A stretch of 64,000 bases of DNA, taken from positions 992,001 to 1,056,000 of the forward strand of contig NZ_CP015225.1 in NCBI RefSeq assembly GCF_001623525.1. The letters run 5' to 3'. Below are positions 34,316-42,473 of the stretch, in pieces (the first letter of the stretch is position 1; each line of letters opens with the position of its first letter). The notes beneath the pieces were generated by a model that did not search any database, was not told the origin of the DNA, and was given only the letters and a program-made list of their open reading frames with translations. The stretch is from Pseudomonas fluorescens (GTDB taxonomy: Bacteria > Pseudomonadota > Gammaproteobacteria > Pseudomonadales > Pseudomonadaceae). Both the position numbers and the translations under genes were made by a program.

Positions 34316-34948
34316 TCAGGCTTCGTCGCCCGGCATCTTCGGCAGGCCAGTGCCGATCATGGCGTCACGCGTCACCAGCTCGACCAGTCGTTCCTCGCTC
34401 CAGCCGTCAGTACCGACCGGACGTTCCGGCAGTACCAGGTAGCGCAACTCGGCACTGCTGTCCCAGACGCGTACTTCCTTGTCATTGGGAATAGTCAAAC
34501 CGAATTCGGCCAGCACGCTGCGCGGATCGATGACGATCCGTGACCGATAGGGCGCGGATTTGTACCAGACGGGTGGCAGACCCAGGGTCGGCCAGGGGTA
34601 GCAGGAGCACAGCGTGCAGACCGTCACGTTGTGCACGGTCGCGGTGTTCTCCACCACCACCATGTCTTCGCCCTGCACGCCGGAAAAACCCAGTTCGGCA
34701 ATGGCCGCGGTGGCATCTTCCAGCAGCCGATGTTTGTAATCGGGATCGAACCAGGCCTTGGCGACCACCTGAGCGCCGTTGCGCGGGCCGACCTTGTGTT
34801 GGTAAGTGTCCACCAGAGCATCCATCGCGGTTGGGTCGACCAAACCCTTTTCGATCAACAGGGATTCGAGCGCCTTGACACGCAAGGCGATGGCCTCGGG
34901 TGGCTCGGTGTGATCGTGATCGTGATGATGTTCGTGCGTATGGCTCAT
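34316..34948 (-). CDS. nthA: Nitrile hydratase alpha subunit, cobalt type
   Basis: 210 residues. The metal site is [10 protein letters not shown] near residues 109-118; C-T-L-C-S-C is the cobalt form, whereas iron enzymes have C-S-L-C-S-C. The flanking [20 protein letters not shown] and [19 protein letters not shown] are typical. The N-terminus carries a histidine cluster, [11 protein letters not shown], which could bind cobalt before insertion; this is an inference. The enzyme hydrates nitriles to amides in the cytoplasm, taking the product of the aldoxime dehydratase and feeding the amidase encoded 76 bases upstream. Confidence 0.94.
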   Translation of the reverse strand: MSHTHEHHHDHDHTEPPEAIALRVKALESLLIEKGLVDPTAMDALVDTYQHKVGPRNGAQVVAKAWFDPDYKHRLLEDATAAIAELGFSGVQGEDMVVVENTATVHNVTVCTLCSCYPWPTLGLPPVWYKSAPYRSRIVIDPRSVLAEFGLTIPNDKEVRVWDSSAELRYLVLPERPVGTDGWSEERLVELVTRDAMIGTGLPKMPGDEA

Positions 34949-35024
34949 GTCTTAGCTCCTCTGAAGTTGATACTCACTTTCAGTGCTACTTGCCGGTGTT
35001 CGTTCGCCAATGCGATGCGCAGGT

Positions 35025-36539
35025 CTACAACGTCCGCCAATCGACAGAGGCCTCGAATGCGGCTGCCGCTTGATAGAGGGTGCCTTCGGCATAATGTCTT
35101 CCGACAAGCATCAGCCCCACGGGCAGTCCGTCCACCAGGCCACACGGGATCGACATGGCGGGGTGCCCCGTAATGTCTTGAGCGGCCGTATTGCCAAGCA
35201 TCTCCAACGCACGCGTGACGGTCTCGGTGATTGAAGAACCCGGTTCCGGGAGCGGCTGAGCGGTGATTGGCACTGTCGGCATGACGAGCAGGTCATAGGT
35301 GTCCAGCGCCTTGTCATAGGCCGCTCGGGCAAAGCGCGCAATGTTCTGGGCCTTGGCGTAGTAGCGACCGTTGTAGCGCTCCAGACCGAACTGGCCGACG
35401 AACATGCAAAGCTTGAGTGACGGCGACAATGCGTTTGCCTGATCGCGCCAACCGGCCTGTTTGTCCAGCAGGCCCACGTCGTACAGCCCCTTCCAGTTAA
35501 AACCCGCGCCATTGCCGTGCATCATTTGCATGGTCAGGCCTTCACAGCCGATAGGGCTCCATAACGATCCCGCCAGGTTGTGTTCGGGAACCGATACCTC
35601 CTCGACCCGCGCGCCCAAAGCTTCGAGCCGGGCGATAGCGCTGCGTACCTTTTCTGCGATACGTGGATCTTGATTCGCGAGTTGGAAGCCTTCCTGGAGA
35701 ACCCCGATCCGAAGTCCGGTCACGCCTCGTTCCAGATAATCGCAATAGGCATCGACCTTGGGGGCGGCCTGGCGAGGGTCGAGCCCATCGGCGCCGGCCA
35801 TCACTTCGAGCATGAGCGCGTTATCGCGTACGTTGCTCGTCATGGGGCCGACATGATCGAAAGTGGACTCGATCGCCATGACCCCGGTGTAAGGCACTAG
35901 ACCCCAGGTAGGTTTCATTCCATAAATGCCGCACCATGCGGCAGGAATGCGGATGGAACCGCCTTGGTCGCCACCGATAGCCAGGTCGACCGCCCCCGTC
36001 GCCACAAGCGCCGCGCTGCCCGAAGACGAACCACCCGTCGTATAACCATGGCGAAAAGGGTTGTGCACAGGCGCGGGGTCCGAGGTATGGCTACCACCGG
36101 AGAGGCAGTAATGTTCGCAGGTGGCTTTGCCGAGGATGGTTGCACCAGCGTCGAGCAGACGCGTCACCACGGTGGCGTCAAACGAAGGTACGAAACCCTC
36201 CAGTGGTGCGGCGCCGTTCATCATCGGGACACCGGCCAGAGAGATATTGTCCTTGAGCGCGACCGTCTTGCCAGAAAGCTTGCCCGAACTGGCGCCCATC
36301 ACCTCAGTTCTGTAGTACCAGGCGTTCAGCGGATTATCCGTGCTTGAAGGGCGGTAACCAGCACTGCGCTCGTAGCGCACTGGAGGGATGAAATCTGGCA
36401 ACTCATCGACCAAGTCGTAGGCATCGAAACTGGATTGCATAAGCGCCAGGTATTCGCTGGCTTGCTCGGGTGTCAGCTGTATGTGCAGGCGGCTGGCGAG
36501 ATCCTGCACGTGTTCGAGAGTCGGGCGGATGATGGCCAT
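35025..36539 (-). CDS. Amidase (amidase-signature family) of the nitrile pathway
   Basis: 504 residues. The Ser-cisSer-Lys triad is visible: lysine in [11 protein letters not shown], the glycine-serine stretch [16 protein letters not shown] with the cis-serine, and the nucleophile in [16 protein letters not shown]. The C-terminal [20 protein letters not shown] is conserved in nitrile-cluster amidases. It converts the amide formed by nitrile hydratase to the carboxylic acid. ATG 36539 has AAAGGA six bases ahead; the frame extends upstream to 36563 without a ribosome site. It is the first gene of the amidase-alpha-beta-activator-CbiM operon, with an AraC-type repeat site at 36681-36720 upstream. 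Confidence 0.92.
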   Translation of the reverse strand: MAIIRPTLEHVQDLASRLHIQLTPEQASEYLALMQSSFDAYDLVDELPDFIPPVRYERSAGYRPSSTDNPLNAWYYRTEVMGASSGKLSGKTVALKDNISLAGVPMMNGAAPLEGFVPSFDATVVTRLLDAGATILGKATCEHYCLSGGSHTSDPAPVHNPFRHGYTTGGSSSGSAALVATGAVDLAIGGDQGGSIRIPAAWCGIYGMKPTWGLVPYTGVMAIESTFDHVGPMTSNVRDNALMLEVMAGADGLDPRQAAPKVDAYCDYLERGVTGLRIGVLQEGFQLANQDPRIAEKVRSAIARLEALGARVEEVSVPEHNLAGSLWSPIGCEGLTMQMMHGNGAGFNWKGLYDVGLLDKQAGWRDQANALSPSLKLCMFVGQFGLERYNGRYYAKAQNIARFARAAYDKALDTYDLLVMPTVPITAQPLPEPGSSITETVTRALEMLGNTAAQDITGHPAMSIPCGLVDGLPVGLMLVGRHYAEGTLYQAAAAFEASVDWRTL

Positions 36540-36680
36540 GGGGTGTCCTTTGTCCTGTGCCAACCCGTAGGGGCTGGCGATGTCTGTTCAAACGTCATCT
36601 CGGGGATGCCCGGGCACGGTGCGCACTCTTGGCGAGCCGTGCTCGGGGCTGGTATCAAGCTATCTCCACAGATTGAGCAG

Positions 36681-36720
36681 CGCTTGGCTGAGGAGGACAG
36701 TCGCTTGGTTGAGCGGGACT
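36681..36720 (+). promoter_or_regulatory. Tandem operator of the AraC-type regulator (amidase/NHase promoter)
   Basis: Two direct copies, CGCTTGGCTGAGGAGGACA (36681-36699) and CGCTTGGTTGAGCGGGACT (36702-36720), are spaced exactly 21 bases start to start, two DNA turns. The same arrangement recurs at 39698-39737, and one half-site at 37367. Direct repeats on one helix face are how AraC-family dimers bind. It lies 142 bases upstream of the amidase start. Confidence 0.75.
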
Positions 36721-36777
36721 CGCTTGCCCCACCACGGTCGCCCTCCATTGCTGTGGCTTAGGCTTATGCCGGGGGTA

Positions 36778-37302
36778 TCAGTCTTCGGATTCAGGCGTGG
36801 TCTGTTTCCGAGATGACTTCCCGGGTTTTGGCCAGACAACCCCAACGCTTCTCATCCCTTTGGCGGGGTCCATTTCCGGGTGTGCGAGTACGACGTCCCG
36901 ATAGGAGGGGCTCCCGATCACCGCCGGTTTGAACTTGATGAGGAAGTCATTGACCTCTTTGCGCAGATCCGGGGCCAGACCGTAGTCGTCGTAGCACGCC
37001 TCGAGACAATCGAGCACCGCTTGCCAGTGCACCTCGGTCAGGCCCATTCCGCGATGCGCGGTGACCATGTCTCTACCCCGGTATTTGGCGCTTCCACCCC
37101 AGTGCTCGGAAAGGAAATCGACAAAATTGATGTGTTCCTTTTGGAACGTCGATTCCGACATATGGGCCCAGATGTGCCCGATGGCGGGGTGTCCCATTGT
37201 CTTTCTCAATACTGCGCCTGCGAACTGATAGATCGCGTCATAGCCGCCAAGACGGGTATAGAGGGAGGGTTGTTGTTCCATGGTGGGTTGCTGGTCGGTC
37301 AT
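36778..37302 (-). CDS. Truncated hemoglobin (trHb) of the aldoxime-nitrile cluster
   Basis: 174 residues. The trHb core covers about 12-130: SLYTRLGGYDAIYQFAGAV, the HIWAHMSESTFQKEH helix B/E region, HWGGSAKYRGRDM, and AHRGMGLTEVHWQAVLDCLE, where the last histidine is the proximal heme ligand. About 45 extra residues at the C-terminus (from FKPAVIGSPSY) are lysine- and proline-rich. Truncated hemoglobins bind O2 or NO. Its placement between the aldoxime dehydratase/channel genes and the amidase operon, with its own half-site of the cluster operator upstream, suggests a dedicated role, perhaps keeping the ferrous heme of the dehydratase active or removing NO. That role is inference. Confidence 0.85.
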   Translation of the reverse strand: MTDQQPTMEQQPSLYTRLGGYDAIYQFAGAVLRKTMGHPAIGHIWAHMSESTFQKEHINFVDFLSEHWGGSAKYRGRDMVTAHRGMGLTEVHWQAVLDCLEACYDDYGLAPDLRKEVNDFLIKFKPAVIGSPSYRDVVLAHPEMDPAKGMRSVGVVWPKPGKSSRKQTTPESED

Positions 37303-37366
37303 TGTCTGGTTACTCCGTTTCGGGTGAGAGGCATCTCATTAGCCAACTGTCGCGCCGTTGGGCACA

Positions 37367-37385
37367 CGCTTGGTTGATAAGGACA
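37367..37385 (+). promoter_or_regulatory. Half-site of the AraC-type operator upstream of the hemoglobin gene
   Basis: CGCTTGGTTGATAAGGACA matches the better half-site of the other two operators (CGCTTGGTTGA-N3-GGACA). The expected partner 21 bases upstream (37346-37364) is only weakly conserved. It lies 65 bases before the hemoglobin start. Confidence 0.65.
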
Positions 37386-37408
37386 ACGGGTGGTAGAGAC
37401 GGGGGGGT

Positions 37409-38275
37409 CTAAAAAACCCTGACGTAGCGCAGGTTCATGCGAAAGTCTTCTTTGGGACCGTTCTCCACCGCTAGGTCGCGTCCAAGTTGCACTTGGAGTT
37501 GGTCCTTGGCAGTGAAAAACTTTCTGGCCGTGACGCGGAAGTTGGTGGTTTCCATCCTGTCGTCCTGGTTGACACCATCGATCTGGTTTTCCCCGCCCCA
37601 ACTGTGGCCGAAGCCGATAGCCAGCGCCGTGGTCTCGTCGGGCATGTAGCGCCCCATTAACTGAGCACCGTAGGAAACGTCCTGCTCCCGGCGGGCGGAG
37701 CTGGCGCCGAAGTCGTTGTTGTCTGCGTACCAGATGGCGTCACCGACGAGGTCGATGGCCCACTTCTGCGTGAAGTGCTTGACGTAAGCGGCCTGGAGAT
37801 CAACCTTCCAACGGTTCTCGCCAAGGTTGAGCGCGTCGTCTTTGTCATAGTCGCCAGTCGGCACGTACAAGTAGGCGGTCGCACCGAGGGTGTCGTTGGC
37901 GTCGTTGAGGCGGTACTTGAGCGGCGCAGTGAGAATGAGGTCGCCGATGCCGCTGGCGTCGCCTAAAGCAGAAGCGTCACCACCGCCTGAGACATGACCG
38001 AAGGGCAACAGGAATTGCGGCTCGATGGTCAGTCGCTCGCTCAACTGGTAGATGTGCAGCAGACGCAGAATGCCGATATCGGAAGTCAGGTTGAAATCGG
38101 AGCTGGTCTTGTGGCCCTGGGCATAGGCACTGTCCGTGGTGGCGTGCTGGTAGTAGACCACGCCGATGGTCGCTCCCACGGGGAGCGGCTCGTAATCGCC
38201 AGGATCCACCTCGAGCGCGTGGGAGGAAAGGCTGGGGAGGAGGGCGGCAAGCGACAGGTAGCGGAACTGTTTCAT
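37409..38275 (-). CDS. Outer-membrane channel-like protein (MetA/SphA type)
   Basis: 288 residues with a signal peptide of about 20 residues (LAALLPSLSSHALEVDPGDY). The mature protein shows alternating strands such as VGATIGVVYYQHATTDS, LTIEPQFLLPFGHVSGG, DLILTAPLKYRLND and TAYLYVPTGDY, the pattern of the phenol-degradation MetA-like outer-membrane family, ending with an aromatic residue in NLRYVRVF. Relatives occur in operons for hydrophobic or aromatic compounds and are thought to admit them. Within this cluster it would pass aldoximes or nitriles. ATG 38275 follows AAGGAT. A terminator separates it from oxdA, so it may depend partly on read-through. Confidence 0.8.
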   Translation of the reverse strand: MKQFRYLSLAALLPSLSSHALEVDPGDYEPLPVGATIGVVYYQHATTDSAYAQGHKTSSDFNLTSDIGILRLLHIYQLSERLTIEPQFLLPFGHVSGGGDASALGDASGIGDLILTAPLKYRLNDANDTLGATAYLYVPTGDYDKDDALNLGENRWKVDLQAAYVKHFTQKWAIDLVGDAIWYADNNDFGASSARREQDVSYGAQLMGRYMPDETTALAIGFGHSWGGENQIDGVNQDDRMETTNFRVTARKFFTAKDQLQVQLGRDLAVENGPKEDFRMNLRYVRVF

Positions 38276-38299
38276 GATCGAAGATCCTTTTTTCGGGCA

Positions 38300-38340
38300 A
38301 AAAGAGCCCCGCAATCGCCAGTCAGGCAATGCGCAGGGCT
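38300..38340 (-). terminator. Intrinsic terminator after the aldoxime dehydratase gene
   Basis: On the minus strand AGCCC-T-GC ... GC-GGGGCT folds across about 15 bases (38305-38309 with 38336-38340 as outer arms) and is followed by CTTTTT. It lies 23 bases after the oxdA stop. Confidence 0.6.
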
Positions 38341-38362
38341 AAAAGTGGAGTCAGCGATGAAG

Positions 38363-39418
38363 TCAGGTGGGCGACACTTGCGCGTCGCGCATCATCCCGG
38401 TCTGCGGGTGGCAGTTGATGTACTCGAACAGTTGCTGGCTACCGTCCGCTACCGAGACCTCGTGATACAGCCGCAGCTTCGAAAGGCCTCCGATCACTCG
38501 GAAGAACGTGGTGAAAATACGTAAATGAGTGGGGTGGGATTCTGCCCAGCGTTCCAGTTTGTCGAGGGATCGCCAGTGACCGATGTCATAGGCGATGTCG
38601 AGAAGATTGCCATCCAGGTCGACGTTGCGAACGAAGCGGTTGCTGTAGCAGCCCAGGGCCTGCCCCTCGTCACGCAGGAAGTTCATGCCGTCTTGCAGGG
38701 GCGGCAGCATCTCGTTGAAATAGAGCGCGCGCTCTTCCTCGCCGGCTTCGACCCAGTCTTGTCCGGAGCGGATCAGCGTCAGGTTGTCGTGGCCGCGCAC
38801 CACGACCCTGCCGCCCTTGGCGGGGTCGCCTGAAATGACTTGCAGTTCGCTGGTCGGCTGCATCCAGTCGGTCTGTGAGATAGCAAAGCGGTCGCGCGCC
38901 GAGCCCCAGTAGCCGTGCTCCTCGATCTCGCCGCTGATGCCGTCCATGATCGCACCGACACCTGGCAAATCGTCCTTGAATGCATACAGCGTCTCGAACT
39001 GCTCGGCACGTGGTGCGATGACTTCGCGGAAATACCCCAACCCTTCGTTCAGGCGTGCCTCGTCGCCCCACCAATCGGCCACAGGCGCTGAAAGTAACCA
39101 TCGCTGATAGGCAGCAGGATCACGCCAGTAACCCACGGCGATGAAGTTTCCATAACCCTGATTGTCGAGGTGGTAGGTCAGGTCGTGATTCCCTGGGCCA
39201 TCGGCGAGGGCAAAGCTGGCGTCAATGTAGCGCATGGCCTGCAGGGCGGCGACGCGTTGCTCGTCGCGAAATTGCACCCCGAGGTAAGCCATCACGACTT
39301 GCTTCACACTTTCGTCAGCTCGCCCGACAAACATCGGGAAGGGTGGCTGGTAATCGTCGTGAACACGACGGGACAACGTCCGGGGACATTTGAGATGTTT
39401 ATCGATTGCAGATTCCAT
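38363..39418 (-). CDS. oxdA: Aldoxime dehydratase, heme-containing (OxdA)
   Basis: 351 residues, the size of Pseudomonas aldoxime dehydratases. The N-terminus MESAIDKHLKCPRTLSRRV and the C-terminus EYINCHPQTGMMRDA nearly reproduce the P. chlororaphis enzyme as I remember it. Residues that act around the heme are present: arginine in YWGSARDRF, serine in TLIRSGQDW, the proximal histidine in ESHPTHLRIF and the second histidine in RLYHEVSV. The enzyme removes water from aldoximes to form nitriles with a ferrous b-type heme, in the cytoplasm. It heads the pathway completed by the nitrile hydratase and amidase encoded downstream on the same strand. Confidence 0.95.
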   Translation of the reverse strand: MESAIDKHLKCPRTLSRRVHDDYQPPFPMFVGRADESVKQVVMAYLGVQFRDEQRVAALQAMRYIDASFALADGPGNHDLTYHLDNQGYGNFIAVGYWRDPAAYQRWLLSAPVADWWGDEARLNEGLGYFREVIAPRAEQFETLYAFKDDLPGVGAIMDGISGEIEEHGYWGSARDRFAISQTDWMQPTSELQVISGDPAKGGRVVVRGHDNLTLIRSGQDWVEAGEEERALYFNEMLPPLQDGMNFLRDEGQALGCYSNRFVRNVDLDGNLLDIAYDIGHWRSLDKLERWAESHPTHLRIFTTFFRVIGGLSKLRLYHEVSVADGSQQLFEYINCHPQTGMMRDAQVSPT

Positions 39419-39460
39419 GGGGGCTCCTTTATCACCGTCTCAAACGGACGGTTCGCTGTT

Positions 39461-39628
39461 CTACATCCCAGTGGATGTGGGGGTTTTGCGGTGGGTACCA
39501 CTCCATCGGCGTTGCAGCGCCAAGGTCCCGAGCTGTACCAGGTAAGTGGCAAACTCTTCGGGTGCCATGTCCCATCGCTGTAAAAACCAGGATGAATCGG
39601 ACAGTCGCTGCTGTTCTTGTGGATGCAT
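39461..39628 (-). CDS. Small protein upstream of oxdA, possibly frameshifted
   Basis: 55 codons from an ATG preceded by GAGGTG. The reading MHPQEQQRLSDSSWFLQRWD and MAPEEFATYLVQLGTLALQRR looks like real coding sequence. After that the same frame ends in a low-complexity THRKTPTSTGM, while another minus-strand frame, ending at 39432, continues sensibly as MEWYPPQNPHIHWDVEQRTV. A single-base shift near 39500 would join them into a protein of about 64 residues ending 13 bases before oxdA. Either the gene is intact but odd, or it is broken by a frameshift. Its function is unknown; position suggests co-expression with oxdA. Confidence 0.4.
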   Translation of the reverse strand: MHPQEQQRLSDSSWFLQRWDMAPEEFATYLVQLGTLALQRRWSGTHRKTPTSTGM

Positions 39629-39992
39629 CAGACACCTCATCATTGGTGCTTGTAGGGACACGGCATGGATTAAAAATTATCGAGGGGCGATGAAACGTGC
39701 TTGGCTCGAATGGACAACCGTTTGGTTAAAAAGGACAGGCAAAAAGGCCGGCATAACAGCGCGCAGCAATGGTGCGGGGCTTGTGAATCAAGGGGGCGAG
39801 GTGCCCCGAGAAGAGGCATGGGGAGAGGCATGGGGAGTGTTGGAAGGATCGGCCTATGTAACGCGCAGGCGGCTATCTTCCAAGGTGTCTGACAGCGCGG
39901 GAATGAGGCGATGGAGATGGCCTGCTAATTGCTTTGCCCGCAAAAACGTTACCCCGCTTTTTTTGTTGAAACGCCGCCGCGAGGTGAATGCA
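39629..39992. other. Divergent promoter region between oxdA side and AraC gene
   Basis: About 360 bases upstream of both the oxdA transcript and the AraC-type regulator. It contains the tandem operator at 39698-39737. Beyond that no gene is supported; an in-frame extension of the regulator through here lacks a ribosome site and resembles nothing. Confidence 0.5.
39698..39737 (+). promoter_or_regulatory. Tandem operator of the AraC-type regulator (oxdA promoter)
   Basis: TGCTTGGCTCGAATGGACA (39698-39716) and CGTTTGGTTAAAAAGGACA (39719-39737) repeat with a 21-base period, matching the amidase operator. It lies 70 bases before the small ORF and 280 bases before oxdA, and 256 bases before the regulator gene. 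Confidence 0.75.
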
Positions 39993-40928
39993 ATGAGCCA
40001 GACATGTCAGTATTCAACGCTTGCCGTTACGGCACCCCTCCGGTTTGATTACTGGAAGGAGGTGGTGTGTCACCATTGCCTGGACGCAGACAGCAAACGA
40101 CTGGCGCAGAGCGATTTTGACGGGGCGCTGGAGGTGCATGGCATGGGCGCATTGGACATCTGCACGTTGTCCGCCCCCTTGCACTATTGGGAGCGATCCG
40201 CCCAGCACCTGCGCAGTGATCCTAATGACGATTTGTGGTTGGGCTTTACCCGGAGCGGTTATGGCGAACTGGAGCAGGCTGACCGACGGACGAAGCTGGC
40301 GGCGGACGATCTGTTTCTTTATGACGCATCCCAGCCGTTCAGATTCAGCTTCGGTGGTACTGATAACCACCTTGTCCGCATTCCGCGACAACTGCTCAGC
40401 CAGCGGCTGCCCGGCATAGCGGATTGCACCGCTGTGGTTCTGGATGACCGTCGTCCAGGGGTGATTCCGTTACGCGAGATGTTACGCCAAGCCGCGAGTA
40501 TGCCTTCAGGCTTCCAGAACACAGGAGTCTCCAGCCGTTACTCCAGCACGTTGCTTGACCTTCTGGTGGTCAGCCTGGAACTCCAGGATTTAAAGCAGAC
40601 GCATGATGAGTTGGACCTGTACGGCCGGATCATGAATTACATCCACCGGTATTTGACCGAGGCGGACCTGTCGCTCGAACGCATTGCTCAAGCCCACCAT
40701 GTCTCCACGCGCACTGTGACGCGCGCTTTCGCCCGTCATCAGAAATCGCCGGTCGCAGAAATCTGGAAGGCACGATTGCTTGCCAGCCGCGACGCTATTG
40801 AGCGCGGTCAAGTCCGCAGTATTTCTCAGGCGGCGCTGGATTTCGGTTTCTCCGACTTCTCTCATTTCAGCCACGCTTTTCGCAAAGCCTTTGGCGTTGC
40901 CCCCCATACTCTCCTGCGACGAGAGTGA
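39993..40928 (+). CDS. AraC family regulator of the aldoxime-nitrile cluster (OxdR-like)
   Basis: 311 residues. The N-terminal half fits the AraC-binding-like domain (PF14525 type): FDYWKEVVCHHCLDAD, then WLGFTRSGYGELEQADRRTK and LAADDLFLYDASQPFRFSF. The C-terminal AraC/XylS DNA-binding domain has two helix-turn-helix units, LSLERIAQAHHVSTRTVTRA and ISQAALDFGFSDFSHFSHAF, ending RKAFGVAPHTLLRRE. ATG 39993 follows GAGGTG. Regulators of this type activate aldoxime/nitrile operons in other bacteria. The 21-bp-period repeats upstream of oxdA and amidase, all pointing the same way, are its probable binding sites. Confidence 0.88.
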   Translation: MSQTCQYSTLAVTAPLRFDYWKEVVCHHCLDADSKRLAQSDFDGALEVHGMGALDICTLSAPLHYWERSAQHLRSDPNDDLWLGFTRSGYGELEQADRRTKLAADDLFLYDASQPFRFSFGGTDNHLVRIPRQLLSQRLPGIADCTAVVLDDRRPGVIPLREMLRQAASMPSGFQNTGVSSRYSSTLLDLLVVSLELQDLKQTHDELDLYGRIMNYIHRYLTEADLSLERIAQAHHVSTRTVTRAFARHQKSPVAEIWKARLLASRDAIERGQVRSISQAALDFGFSDFSHFSHAFRKAFGVAPHTLLRRE

Positions 40929-40959
40929 AAGAGGGGCTTTATCGCTCCTGAAGCGAAGC

Positions 40960-42378
40960 CTAACCGTACAACCGCTGCTCAATCTCTTCGAGCGTGCTGC
41001 CGCGTGTCTCCGGTACCCATACCGCGACGAAGGTCAGGGACAGGAGTCCTGCTCCCACGAACACAAAGAAGGTTTGGCCGATCCCGATCATCGCAACCAA
41101 AGATGGAAAGAACATGCCGATCATCACGTTGGTCAACCAGAACGCTGCGATCGCCATACCCATGCATCCGCCGCGGATGCGCATTGGGAAAATTTCCGCC
41201 AGAAGCACCCAAAAAGCAGGCCCGATCAGCCCTTGCATGGAGGCCAGGAACATCGCCATGGCGCCGAGGATGAGCATGGCGCGGGTGACGGAGGGATCGA
41301 CAAAAACTGAAACCAGGCCAATCAACAGCAAAGACAATGTGGTGCCAGTGAAACCGAGCAACATCATTGGACGACGCCCTACGCGGTCGAGCAACGCAAT
41401 GCCCACGAAGGTTGCGCCAATCGAAATAATGCCGTTTACGACGTTGGCGATCAGTGCGCTACGTTGCTCCAGGCCTGCTTCTGTGAGGATCTGGGTGCCG
41501 AAGTACATGATTGAATTGACTCCGGTCAGCTGCGACGTAACAGCGATACCGATGCCAATCAAAAAGATTCGCCGCGCACCCTTTTGAGACAGGTCACGCC
41601 AGCCGCCTTTTTTGATGAATCGTTCGTTGCTGATCTGCTGGGTGATCGCCTCCATCTCAGCTTTGGCGTAGTACTCCTCCCGTACCAGTTTCAGCACCTC
41701 CAGGCCCTCTCTGAAGCGCCCTTTGGTGGCCAGCCAGCGCGGGCTTTCCGGCATGTAGAGCATTCCCAACCAGAGTGCCACTGCTGGCAGGGTTGCCAAG
41801 GCAAGCATCCATCGCCACACACCATCGAGATCGCTAAACAAATTGCCCAGTGTGGCGTTGGTGGTGAAGGCCAGGAATTGTCCGGTGACGATCATCAACT
41901 CGTTGCGGGTAATGATGCGACCGCGGATGCTGGATGGCGCCATCTCCGAAAGATACGCCGGCACGACGACCGATGCGCCGCCCACCGCTAACCCCAGCGT
42001 GAAGCGGGCGGCCACCATGACGTCGAGGGTTGGCGCCAGCGCACAAGCCAACGCGCCAAGAAAAAACACTACGGCGAGGAAAAGAATGATACGGCGGCGA
42101 CCCTTGAGGTCCGATAAGCGACCGCTGAACAGTGCCCCCATCATTGCGCCGATCAATAGGGCGCTGGCGACCAGACCTTCCGTAAAGGGTGTCAGGCCCA
42201 GGTCATCTTTCATGTAGAGCAAGGCGCCGTTGATGACGCCGGTGTCGAAGCCGAATAGCAAGCCGCCAAACGTGGCAATCCAAGTGATTTTTTGCAGGTA
42301 GCGCTGTGCCTGGTGCTTTTCAGGGCTTACATAGGCGGCTGAAGTGTCTGCCGTATTTCCGTAGGAATTAATTGTCAT
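40960..42378 (-). CDS. MFS sugar/polyol transporter (sugar porter family)
   Basis: 472 residues, 12 predicted helices. Sugar-porter signatures are clear: TFGGLLFGFDTGVINGALLY in helix 1, GRLSDLKGRRRIILF, PAYLSEMAPSSIRGRIITRN, YMPESPRWLATKGR, QLTGVNSIMYFG in helix 7 and PETRGSTLEEIEQRL at the end. The closest familiar relatives are myo-inositol and xylose/arabinose:H+ symporters. It lies 95 bases downstream of a TIM-barrel isomerase on the same strand and convergent with the AraC gene. Together with the isomerase, dehydrogenase and LacI regulator it makes a polyol- or inositol-type operon. Confidence 0.88.
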   Translation of the reverse strand: MTINSYGNTADTSAAYVSPEKHQAQRYLQKITWIATFGGLLFGFDTGVINGALLYMKDDLGLTPFTEGLVASALLIGAMMGALFSGRLSDLKGRRRIILFLAVVFFLGALACALAPTLDVMVAARFTLGLAVGGASVVVPAYLSEMAPSSIRGRIITRNELMIVTGQFLAFTTNATLGNLFSDLDGVWRWMLALATLPAVALWLGMLYMPESPRWLATKGRFREGLEVLKLVREEYYAKAEMEAITQQISNERFIKKGGWRDLSQKGARRIFLIGIGIAVTSQLTGVNSIMYFGTQILTEAGLEQRSALIANVVNGIISIGATFVGIALLDRVGRRPMMLLGFTGTTLSLLLIGLVSVFVDPSVTRAMLILGAMAMFLASMQGLIGPAFWVLLAEIFPMRIRGGCMGMAIAAFWLTNVMIGMFFPSLVAMIGIGQTFFVFVGAGLLSLTFVAVWVPETRGSTLEEIEQRLYG

Positions 42379-42473
42379 TGTGATATTCCTGACTGAAACT
42401 CATGGGGATACCCACTCGCCATCGCGGTGAGCGTTTCAATATGCAATTACATGGGTTTTTCTCGTGGTGCGAT

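Noticed and set aside
34316..34948. Iron-type or NO-regulated nitrile hydratase
   Set aside because: The metal motif has threonine (C-T-L-C-S-C), the cobalt form, and a cobalt permease is in the operon.
39546..39992. N-terminal extension of the AraC regulator
   Set aside because: It covers the operator and a lysine-rich unmatched segment; the ATG at 39993 has GAGGTG and fits the family start.
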